Assembly: GCA_003647715.1 (NCBI GenBank)
Contig: QMNJ01000063.1
Coordinates: forward strand, 1-8,351
Reading direction: 5' to 3'
DNA length: 8,351 nt
Source: Candidatus Coatesiibacteriota bacterium
GTDB taxonomy: Bacteria > RBG-13-66-14 > B26-G2
Notes under the pieces: generated by a model
Databases searched by the model: none
The model's input: only the letters and a program-made list of their open reading frames with translations
What the model was told of the DNA's origin: nothing
Made by a program: the position numbers and the translations under genes
Shown: in pieces, positions 1-5,449 of the stretch
How positions within the stretch are numbered: the stretch's first letter is position 1
Layout: every line of letters starts with the position of its first letter

Positions 1-789
1 AAAAGATACATTAGAGATAGTTTCCCTTCTATATTTAGTCCTATTTATTTCTTGGGTGGTTTTGATGGTCTTCCGGTTATCTCATATAACGATGAATGGC
101 TCATATATTCAGGTTATCCTCCCAATGAGTCAGGTCGTGATATCTATCGTGTTAAAGCAGAAAACCCTGAGGGAGAACCAGAGTGGCTGACATTTTTTGA
201 CCACACAAACTGCTGGGGGAGAATATCACCGGATGGTGAATGGTTAGCATTCATATCTGACCGTATGCCACATTTTCCATCTTCAGAGATATATATAATG
301 CATTTTAAACCTGAAGTTCCTGAAAATACTCCAAATCGTGTTACATACCATCTAGAGGGACAATACTGCTGGAATCTACTATGGTCTCCCGATGCAAAGT
401 GGTTATTTTATACATATAGCGCTTATATTATAGATGATACTATCTATAAAATAAATCCCTGGGAGGGTATGGAATCTCAGGAGACAATAACCATTGCAGA
501 TGGTGAAATGGTGTTTCCAACTGATATATCGCCAGATGGAAGGTGGATAGCAGTAAATTATTATATCTATGATTATGAAGAAAAGAAACTTCAATGCTAC
601 ATCGGCTATATATCATCAGAGGCAGGCGAACAGGAGATTAAAGAGTTCTTCCCGCCCCTTGAGGAGGGCTGTAATTGCTGGGACGCATCATTCTCACCCG
701 ATGGAGAGTGGATTGCATTTGTAAGCGAGATGGAGAATGTAGAGGGTGAGACCGATATATTCATCTATCCGTTTGAGCCGGATGAGTAA
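1..789 (+). CDS. PD40/TolB-like beta-propeller protein, 5' end outside window
   Basis: The frame is open from the first base to the TAA at 787-789, giving 262 visible residues. A TTG at 52 could be read as a start, but it lies inside repeat sequence and has no ribosome-binding site, so the gene very probably begins upstream. Four SPDG/SPDA repeat cores are visible, at residues 76-79, 129-132, 177-180 and 232-235. Each is followed by W and a hydrophobic strand (EWLAFISD, KWLFY, RWIAV, EWIAFVSE), as in WD40-like PD40 blades of TolB-type propellers. A less perfect blade precedes them (NDEWLIYS). Three blades carry a Cys-Trp pair 3 to 5 residues before the SPD core. Such propellers are usually secreted, periplasmic or envelope-linked and bind proteins or ligands; some are fused to peptidases. 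No catalytic domain or export signal is visible in this fragment, so function is open. It converges on trmO with a 9-bp gap and no clear terminator. Confidence 0.85.
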   Translation, partial: KRYIRDSFPSIFSPIYFLGGFDGLPVISYNDEWLIYSGYPPNESGRDIYRVKAENPEGEPEWLTFFDHTNCWGRISPDGEWLAFISDRMPHFPSSEIYIMHFKPEVPENTPNRVTYHLEGQYCWNLLWSPDAKWLFYTYSAYIIDDTIYKINPWEGMESQETITIADGEMVFPTDISPDGRWIAVNYYIYDYEEKKLQCYIGYISSEAGEQEIKEFFPPLEEGCNCWDASFSPDGEWIAFVSEMENVEGETDIFIYPFEPDE

Positions 790-798
790 TAATCTATA

Positions 799-1293
799 TT
801 ATTCCCCAGCAAAGCGCCCGTCATCCCTCGTCTGTGGTAGTTTCCCCACCCTTCTATTAAGCCAGCCAATTCTTATCTCCTCACCCTCGTCAAACTCAGG
901 CACATAGGGCTTTATATCAAGCAGTGGTGTCCCGTCTATAACATCAATATCCTCAATATGAAGAGTTCCGCCATCTATACCCTTAAGCCGAACCACCGAG
1001 ATGCCTATGGGGTTTGGTCTGGATGGTGCCCTGGTGGCGAAGACGCCTCTTACCTCATCGTCCATAAATGGCTTAATATGTAAATTATGCTCGCCTGAGA
1101 GATGAAAATGGTAGATGAGAATTATATGAGAGAAGCCCTCCAGGTCCTTCAAGCCGTCAATATACTCAGGAAAAACCTCAACCGTTCCCTCAATGTGTCT
1201 CCCTGCTTCGGGCTGAATTGGTGTTCCCCTCGCCACCTTAAATGGTGTTTGAATTACACCTATGGGCTCATAAGTAATAATATTCATTAACAT
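799..1293 (-). CDS. trmO: tRNA (N6-threonylcarbamoyladenosine37-N6)-methyltransferase TrmO
   Basis: This is a TsaA/TrmO (YaeB/VirR-like) protein of 164 residues. Known family members use S-adenosylmethionine to methylate t6A37 in threonine tRNAs, giving m6t6A, and act in the cytoplasm. Family marks are the N-terminal YEPIGVIQTPF (residues 8-18), the signature GVFATRAPSRPNPIG (83-97) and DVIDGTPLLDIKPYVP (117-132). The C-terminal DDGRF (157-161) resembles tails of other bacterial members. Length fits the single-domain form; E. coli TrmO is longer because of an extra C-terminal domain. The start is not settled. ATG 1293 and ATG 1287 both lack a Shine-Dalgarno, whereas AAGGGG (complement of 1314-1319) lies 8 nt before an in-frame ATT at 1305-1303. 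It follows outer-membrane protein A by 80 bp on the same strand and may share its transcript; no functional link is apparent. The family call is secure; exact tRNA substrate is by homology. Confidence 0.9.
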   Translation of the reverse strand: MLMNIITYEPIGVIQTPFKVARGTPIQPEAGRHIEGTVEVFPEYIDGLKDLEGFSHIILIYHFHLSGEHNLHIKPFMDDEVRGVFATRAPSRPNPIGISVVRLKGIDGGTLHIEDIDVIDGTPLLDIKPYVPEFDEGEEIRIGWLNRRVGKLPQTRDDGRFAGE

Positions 1294-1295
1294 AA

Positions 1296-1307
1296 ATATT
1301 GCAATAT
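1296..1307. repeat. 12-bp perfect palindrome ATATTGCAATAT upstream of trmO
   Basis: ATATTGCAATAT reads the same on both strands and lies 2 bp in front of the trmO ATG at 1293. It could be a dimeric repressor site or a short RNA hairpin affecting ribosome access. In AT-rich intergenic DNA, a 12-bp palindrome can arise by chance, so a function is only a possibility. Confidence 0.3.
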
Positions 1308-1373
1308 ACTAATCCCCTTAATTTGAGAAAATAGTGGGGTTATCTAATTATCTCAATTACCTGAGAATATCCA

Positions 1374-2003
1374 TTAGAGGAAATCAACGCCAGCATGGAA
1401 TACCAGAAAATGCGCGTCCTTCTCCTCCCATTCTAAATATTTCTTCTCTATCTCTGTTGTTCCCACACCCTTGCCATAGAACCATCTAAAGCCTGCGAAG
1501 GCGGTTACGGGCTTGTCGGGTAATATCTCAACACCGAAGCCAATACAGGGACCATAGGTGTTTATAACATTATCAAAGTTCTCAATCTCAGGGATGCTGA
1601 CATCGCCCCAGCCGATGCCTCTTCTATAAAACTCAAAAAGACCCATCACATAGGGTGTGGCTATGGGGTTAGTGGAGAAGCGAATCTTTACACCTCCCCC
1701 GAACCACCACATAGTCGACTTAATATCCTCTACCTCTGAGGGTAGATAACCCGCTTTCTCCTCCAGATATTTCTGAAGCACCTTGTCCTCACCAAGCATT
1801 GCATAACCGACATCAGGCGCGACCAGAACGAAGTGCCCGAATGTGAAATTTCCTGAAAACAGGAATGCAGGACCACCTTCATATCTATCCTCCGCCCAAT
1901 CACCCATGGGCTTGACCCAGGATGTTCCAATGTTTAGTAAAGGCAGAGCCAATCCAGTCATTATCATAACCAGAGACATGCTAATCACAATATAGTTCCT
2001 CAT
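1374..2003 (-). CDS. Predicted outer-membrane beta-barrel protein A
   Basis: This 209-residue protein is not assigned to a named family. It starts at ATG 2003 behind a strong AGGAGG (complement of 2011-2016, 8-nt spacer). The N-terminus (MRN, then a hydrophobic run to about residue 21, ending in GLALP) looks like a signal peptide with an unclear cleavage site. The rest has alternating polar and hydrophobic strands rich in Gly and aromatics: FGGGVKIRF, PYVMGLFEFY, YGPCIGFGVEI, VTAFAGFRWFYG. A last strand (HFLVFHAGVDFL) runs to the C-terminus. This is the usual look of a small 8-strand outer-membrane barrel, though the final residue is Leu rather than the favoured Phe. Resemblance to protein B just upstream (GxG-x-I-R strand, PY strand, then a GP-x-IGF strand) suggests a tandem duplication. 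It has a candidate promoter of its own. Role unknown: structural porin-like or adhesin-like are both possible. Confidence 0.75.
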   Translation of the reverse strand: MRNYIVISMSLVMIMTGLALPLLNIGTSWVKPMGDWAEDRYEGGPAFLFSGNFTFGHFVLVAPDVGYAMLGEDKVLQKYLEEKAGYLPSEVEDIKSTMWWFGGGVKIRFSTNPIATPYVMGLFEFYRRGIGWGDVSIPEIENFDNVINTYGPCIGFGVEILPDKPVTAFAGFRWFYGKGVGTTEIEKKYLEWEEKDAHFLVFHAGVDFL

Positions 2004-2024
2004 ACTACCAACCTCCTACAGGGT

Positions 2025-2052
2025 ATTATAACAAATAAAGACATATAGCCAA
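2025..2052 (-). promoter_or_regulatory. Candidate sigma-70 promoter for outer-membrane protein A
   Basis: On the minus strand, TTGGCT (complement of 2047-2052) and TATAAT (complement of 2025-2030) are separated by 16 bp. The -10 is a perfect consensus and the -35 matches at three of six positions (TTG, first three). It sits directly after the stop codon of protein B and ahead of the AGGAGG of protein A. Protein A and possibly trmO could therefore be transcribed apart from protein B. Based on sequence match only. Confidence 0.45.
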
Positions 2053-2607
2053 TTAAATTCTTATTCCAGCCATAAGATGCAACTGCCCTCTGAATGAGCC
2101 ACCGTTCTCCAACCAGTAGGCATCACCGGGAAGATACCACCCACCATAACCAATCTCAACATATGGCTCTATTACCTTCAGGTCAAATCCAATTCCCGGA
2201 CCTATGGTGAAGTTGAACATGTGGTTGGCATACCACTTGTCATTCTGCTTTGAAAATAACGGAAGATAATCAACACCCAACGCCAAATATGGCTGAAACG
2301 GCGTTGAGTATGTCCCCCGAATGGGGTATATCCTGGAGATAATGCCCAGACCTATACCAATTGTGGACTCATCCTGAAGGAACTCACCATGCTTTAAAAA
2401 TTTACCGTCTATTCCCCAGTCAAACTTACCCATACGGAAGAAGAAATCAACATCCGCCTGTAAGATAGAAAGCGAGGGGTATATATAACCCTCATACTCA
2501 CCCTCGCCCTTATGCCACATACCTACACCAAAGCCCACATGCATTGTTGAATACGCAAGGGGTGCTAACAGCAAAATAACCACAATTGTAGACAATACCC
2601 TAACCAT
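2053..2607 (-). CDS. Predicted outer-membrane beta-barrel protein B
   Basis: This 184-residue protein is of unrecognised family. The start at ATG 2607 is supported by GGGAGG (complement of 2613-2618) with a 5-nt spacer. A convincing signal peptide covers residues 1-20: MVR, then a hydrophobic core (LSTIVVILLLAPLA) and an AYS|T signal-peptidase-I-like site. The mature part is a run of Gly- and aromatic-rich amphipathic strands: HVGFGVGMW, IGIGLGIISRIYPI, FQPYLALGVDYL, FNFTIGPGIGFDL, PYVEIGYGGWYL. It closes with QLHLMAGIRI. This suggests an outer-membrane beta-barrel of about eight strands, similar in plan to Opa/OmpW-like or OMP_b-brl proteins. No cysteine is seen in the mature chain. It shares pattern and order of strands with protein A, 49 bp downstream, and is the first gene of the minus-strand group. 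Function cannot be assigned. Confidence 0.75.
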   Translation of the reverse strand: MVRVLSTIVVILLLAPLAYSTMHVGFGVGMWHKGEGEYEGYIYPSLSILQADVDFFFRMGKFDWGIDGKFLKHGEFLQDESTIGIGLGIISRIYPIRGTYSTPFQPYLALGVDYLPLFSKQNDKWYANHMFNFTIGPGIGFDLKVIEPYVEIGYGGWYLPGDAYWLENGGSFRGQLHLMAGIRI

Positions 2608-2660
2608 ATTGACCTCCCGATATCATCCAGGTTTCAACATAAGATACCATAATATCAGAG

Positions 2661-2707
2661 AAAATTTAGAAAAATGTTAGAAAACTCAATCAAAATATAT
2701 TGTAAAA
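2661..2707. promoter_or_regulatory. Phased A-tracts, predicted curved DNA upstream of the TCA-cluster promoter
   Basis: Five A-runs on the plus strand start at 2661, 2670, 2681, 2692 and 2704, each 4-5 bases long and 9-12 bp apart, close to one helical turn. A-tracts repeated in phase with the helix are known to bend DNA. Two of them belong to an 11-bp-spaced direct repeat TTAGAAAA (2666-2673 and 2677-2684). The block ends at the candidate -35 (2700-2705) of the rightward promoter, where bends and A-rich UP-like DNA often raise promoter strength. The intergenic region is AT-rich in general, so part of this may be composition. Confidence 0.5.
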
Positions 2708-2728
2708 GTCACCACGATATTGTATATT
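2700..2728 (+). promoter_or_regulatory. Candidate sigma-70 promoter for the TCA gene cluster
   Basis: TTGTAA (2700-2705) and TATATT (2723-2728) are separated by 17 bp, the optimal spacing. The -35 matches TTGACA at four of six positions and the -10 matches TATAAT at five of six. Transcription would begin near 2735, giving a leader of about 60 nt before the dehydrogenase start codon. This is the best rightward promoter in the divergent gap. Confidence 0.5.
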
Positions 2729-2744
2729 AATTCCCACAGAGGGA

Positions 2745-2798
2745 ATGAATGACTATATGACTTTCATCTGTCAGGACTGGCAGATGGATTTTTTATGA
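2745..2798 (+). CDS. Possible 17-codon leader ORF overlapping the dehydrogenase start (ATGA)
   Basis: ATG at 2745 opens a short frame encoding MNDYMTFICQDWQMDFL. Its TGA stop at 2796-2798 overlaps the ATG of the dehydrogenase gene (2795) in the arrangement ATGA, which is typical of translational coupling. The dehydrogenase ATG has no convincing Shine-Dalgarno of its own, so coupling would explain its initiation. Against it, GAGGG (2739-2743) is only one base from ATG 2745; it is better spaced for ATG 2749, which gives just three codons. The peptide has no run of a regulatory amino acid. Treat as a hypothesis. Confidence 0.25.
   Translation: MNDYMTFICQDWQMDFL
2765..2794 (+). terminator. Terminator-like hairpin with T-run in the leader (possible attenuator)
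   Basis: CATCTGTC (2765-2772) pairs with GGCAGATG (2779-2786), giving an 8-bp stem with one G-T wobble and a 6-nt loop. GA and then six T residues (2789-2794) follow, and the T-run touches the ATG at 2795. This has the shape of an intrinsic terminator placed between the promoter and the first gene. It could act as an attenuator for the cluster, or end a roughly 60-nt small RNA. A second small hairpin, TTCCC-acaga-GGGAA (2731-2745), lies at the 5' end of the leader. I recognise no known riboswitch class. Confidence 0.45.
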
Positions 2799-3898
2799 GA
2801 TTATTGAAGGAGACAACTATCAAGGAAGAGAAAAGCATAAGTATCGCAATAAAAAAACTTCTGAAGTTCACCTCAAAGATATTTCAACACCTCGGTGTCT
2901 GCGAAGAAGATGCGGACATTACCGCCGACATACTTGTATGTGCGGACAGGCGTGGCATCCACTCACACGGCGTTGCACGCCTCCCCCGATACATTGAAGA
3001 TATAGAGCAGGGAAGGGCATCCACCACTTATTCCCCCGACATAGTTCATCAGACACCGATAAGCATGGTCATAGATGCCAACAGGGGTATGGGTCATATC
3101 GCCGGTTACAGGTCAATGGAGAAGGCAATAGAGATGGCGGACAGTTCGGGCATTGGAATGATAGCGGTCAGAAACTCTAATCACTTTGGTATTGCTGGCT
3201 ACTATTCAATGATGGCACTTGAGCACGATATGGTGGGTTTTACTATCTGCAACACAAGCCCTATGGTGGTTCCAACATATTCAAGGGATGCGCTCATTGG
3301 CACAAATCCCATAAGTATCGCCTTCCCCGCAAAAAAACACAGAGCCATAGTAATTGATATGGCTACAAGCACCGTTCCAAGGGGACGCCTTGAGAACTAC
3401 GCACGGGAGGGTAAGACGATACCTACCACCTGGGCGGTTGACACCGAAGGAAAACCAGTTAGCGACCCTGAACTGGTCCTCAAGAACTTAAAGGAGCGAC
3501 TCGGCGGAGGATTATTGCCACTGGGAGGTTCAGAGGTGATAAACGGCGGGCACAAGGGATACTGCCTTGCTCTTGCAGTAGAGGTTATGTCGGGCCTGAT
3601 GGCTGGTGGACCCTTCAGCACCAACATAGGCAGGAGCAGAGATAGCAACGATATATCGTTCTTCTTCTCTGCAATGAGAATAGACCTGTTCAGGGATGCT
3701 GATGAATTCAAAGACGATATAGATTATCTGATTGATACAATCAAGAGGGCGGATAAAGTTGAGGGTGAAGATACAATTTATATACCCGGGGAGATTGAGT
3801 TTTTGAATGAGGAGAGAAACTCAATAATGGTTGAAATTTCCCCCGAGATATATACAATAGTGAGAAATTTAGGAGATAGATTTGGCTACGAAATATGA
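2795..3898 (+). CDS. Malate/L-lactate dehydrogenase, Ldh_2 family (probable malate dehydrogenase)
   Basis: This 367-residue protein belongs to the Ldh_2 (YlbC/AllD/ComC-like) family of NAD(P)-dependent 2-hydroxyacid dehydrogenases, which has a fold distinct from classical MDH/LDH. Family marks are DRRGIHSHGVARLPRY (residues 51-66, with the catalytic-type His58), DANRGMGH (94-101), NSNHFGIAGYY (127-137), GTNPISIAFP (169-178), DMATSTVPRG (188-197) and GGHKGYCLALAVEV (251-264). Members oxidise malate, lactate, sulfolactate, ureidoglycolate or related acids. Grouping with citrate synthase, aconitase and isocitrate dehydrogenase makes malate-oxaloacetate interconversion the likeliest role. The start is uncertain. 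ATG 2795 has no good Shine-Dalgarno and abuts a terminator-like T-run. AAGGAG at 2807-2812 is spaced for an ATC at 2819, which would remove 8 residues and still leave all conserved motifs. The next gene starts 28 bp downstream. Confidence 0.88.
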   Translation: MRLLKETTIKEEKSISIAIKKLLKFTSKIFQHLGVCEEDADITADILVCADRRGIHSHGVARLPRYIEDIEQGRASTTYSPDIVHQTPISMVIDANRGMGHIAGYRSMEKAIEMADSSGIGMIAVRNSNHFGIAGYYSMMALEHDMVGFTICNTSPMVVPTYSRDALIGTNPISIAFPAKKHRAIVIDMATSTVPRGRLENYAREGKTIPTTWAVDTEGKPVSDPELVLKNLKERLGGGLLPLGGSEVINGGHKGYCLALAVEVMSGLMAGGPFSTNIGRSRDSNDISFFFSAMRIDLFRDADEFKDDIDYLIDTIKRADKVEGEDTIYIPGEIEFLNEERNSIMVEISPEIYTIVRNLGDRFGYEI

Positions 3899-3926
3899 TT
3901 GTGAATATTGAGGAGGTAAGTTAGAG

Positions 3927-5294
3927 ATGACACACCACTACCCTAAATGGTTGTATAAGGCACCCAAAAGGGAACATCCGGTAGATGATGTAAAAGAACC
4001 AAATCTGCTGAGAGATATGTTTCCCTACACCGAGGTGCCAAGGATTGAGATTGAGGATACAATAGTTCCAATGGAGCCGGCGGAGGAGATATGGATAACA
4101 GACACCACATTCCGCGACGGTCAGCAGTCAAGACCACCCTACAGTGTGGAGAACATCGTCAAGATATACGACCTGATGCACGAACTGGGTGGTCCGAATG
4201 GCATAATCAGGCAGAGCGAGTTCTTCATCTACACAGAGAAGGACCGTGAAGCGGTTGAAAAGTGCCTTGCGAAGGGCTATGAGTATCCTGAAGTAACGAG
4301 TTGGATAAGGGCTAACCCGAAGGACTTTGAGATTGTCAAGCAGATGGGGCTAAAAGAGACCGGTATGCTAACATCTATATCTGATTACCACATATTCCTG
4401 AAGTTCGGTAAGACCCGCCAACAGGTAATAGATGATTTTATGAAGGTGGTTGAGTCCGCAGCAGAGGCAGGGCTCAAGGCGATAAGGTGCCATTTTGAAG
4501 ACATCACAAGGGCGGACTTCTGGGGCTGTGTTGTTCCGTTTGCGGAGCGACTGATGAGGTTCAGCGAGGAGAGCGGGCTATACATAAAGATACGACTCTG
4601 CGACACCATGGGCTATGGAGTTCCATGGTCCGAGGCGGCACTACCAAGAGGAGTCCCAAAGATGATATACTACTTGAAGAAGGAATTGGGTATTACCAGT
4701 GACCGCCTTGAATGGCACGGTCATAACGACTTCCACCTGGTGCTCGCCAATCCAGTAGCCGCCTGGCTGTATGGTTGCTCGGCGGCAAACGGCTCGCTAT
4801 TCGGAATCGGCGAGAGATGCGGTAATCCACCACTTGAGGGGCTTGCGATAACATACGCAGAACTTACTGGCACTACCAACGGTATGAACTTCCATGCTAT
4901 AACAGAACTGGCTAACTACTTCAGAGAGATGGGCGTTGATATTCCTAACAATTATCCATTCGTTGGTCGCGACTTCAATGTCACAAGGGCTGGAATACAT
5001 GCTGACGGATGTATCAAGAACGAGGAGATATACAACATATTTGACACTACCAAGATACTCAACAAGCCATACGGAGTTGCTGTCACTGATAAATCTGGAG
5101 TTGCGGGAATTGCACTTTGGTATAACCAGTATCTCGGACTGGAGGGTGAAAAGGCAATAGACAAGAAACATCCGGGAGTTGCTGAAATATATAAGTGGGT
5201 AATGGAGCAGTATGACCAGAAACGCACCACCGCCATCTCACCTGAGGAGCTGATAGAACTTGGGAAAAAGCACCTAGGGGACTACTTCAAATAA
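3927..5294 (+). CDS. Probable (Re)-citrate synthase, LeuA/HMGL-like family
   Basis: This 455-residue DRE-TIM metallolyase-type acyltransferase condenses acetyl-CoA with a 2-oxoacid. The HMGL-like barrel shows DTTFRDGQQ (59-67; Arg63 and Asp64 catalytic and metal ligand), RCHFEDITRAD (187-197), RLCDTMGYG (223-231), WHGHND (263-268; His264/His266 metal ligands), GIGERCGNPPLEG (293-305) and RAGIHADG (354-361). It lacks the C-terminal LeuA regulatory domain that gives feedback control by leucine. The long N-terminal extension, the GGPNGIIRQSEFF stretch (88-100) and the EDITRAD stretch match, from memory, the clade often labelled isopropylmalate/homocitrate synthase that includes characterised Re-citrate synthases of anaerobes. 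Those enzymes are Mn/Co-dependent, oxygen-sensitive and make citrate with opposite stereochemistry to the Si-type. Neighbouring malate dehydrogenase, aconitase and isocitrate dehydrogenase support citrate as product. Homocitrate synthase remains the main alternative. The start is backed by AGGAGG (3911-3916, 10-nt spacer). Confidence 0.85.
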   Translation: MTHHYPKWLYKAPKREHPVDDVKEPNLLRDMFPYTEVPRIEIEDTIVPMEPAEEIWITDTTFRDGQQSRPPYSVENIVKIYDLMHELGGPNGIIRQSEFFIYTEKDREAVEKCLAKGYEYPEVTSWIRANPKDFEIVKQMGLKETGMLTSISDYHIFLKFGKTRQQVIDDFMKVVESAAEAGLKAIRCHFEDITRADFWGCVVPFAERLMRFSEESGLYIKIRLCDTMGYGVPWSEAALPRGVPKMIYYLKKELGITSDRLEWHGHNDFHLVLANPVAAWLYGCSAANGSLFGIGERCGNPPLEGLAITYAELTGTTNGMNFHAITELANYFREMGVDIPNNYPFVGRDFNVTRAGIHADGCIKNEEIYNIFDTTKILNKPYGVAVTDKSGVAGIALWYNQYLGLEGEKAIDKKHPGVAEIYKWVMEQYDQKRTTAISPEELIELGKKHLGDYFK

Positions 5295-5325
5295 CCCATT
5301 GGATATAGTTAGCAGCTTGCTATTT

Positions 5326-5360
5326 ATTACCCCTCCCCCATAGAAAGGGGGAGGGGTAAT
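5326..5360. repeat. 14-bp perfect inverted repeat, long G/C hairpin between genes
   Basis: ATTACCCCTCCCCC (5326-5339) and its exact reverse complement (5347-5360) flank a 7-nt loop (5340-5346). The RNA hairpin would be very stable. No T-run follows on either strand, so it is not a textbook intrinsic terminator. It could still end or protect the upstream mRNA, or mark a processing point between the citrate synthase gene and the TPR-aconitase-icd group. CCCCTCCCCC-type palindromes are also common as dispersed intergenic repeats in many genomes, so a REP-like element is plausible. A smaller hairpin, TAGCA-gct-TGCTA (5310-5322), precedes it. Confidence 0.7.
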
Positions 5361-5381
5361 TAAGAAGTTGAATAGTTCTGA

Positions 5382-5409
5382 TTGAATATTAGATTAAACT
5401 ATGTAAATA
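5382..5409 (+). promoter_or_regulatory. Weak candidate promoter for the TPR-aconitase-icd group
   Basis: After the hairpin, 5361-5438 is AT-rich with no gene. TTGAAT (5382-5387) and TAAATA (5404-5409) are 16 bp apart and resemble a weak sigma-70 promoter about 30 bp ahead of the TPR gene's AGGAGG. Many hexamer matches are expected by chance in such AT-rich DNA. Confidence 0.2.
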
Positions 5410-5449
5410 TGAATAAAGATAATTATTTGAATCTTCACAGGAGGTAGAT

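Noticed and set aside
52..54. TTG as the start of the propeller gene
   Set aside because: The frame is open to base 1, there is no Shine-Dalgarno before 52, and repeat-like sequence begins at once, so the true start lies outside the window.
3397..3711. 104-codon minus-strand ORF inside the dehydrogenase gene
   Set aside because: It is antisense to conserved Ldh_2 motifs, with no start signal and no family resemblance.
4797..5171. 124-codon minus-strand ORF inside the citrate synthase gene
   Set aside because: It lies wholly antisense to a strongly conserved enzyme, has no recognisable motif and no ribosome site; it is a shadow frame.
3927..5294. Annotation as 2-isopropylmalate synthase (leuA)
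   Set aside because: The C-terminal regulatory domain is absent and the neighbours are TCA-branch genes rather than leuB, leuC or leuD; Re-citrate synthase fits better.
5310..5322. Hairpin TAGCA-gct-TGCTA as terminator of the citrate synthase transcript
   Set aside because: The stem is only 5 bp with a 3-nt loop and a broken T-run; too weak to list on its own beside the 14-bp palindrome.
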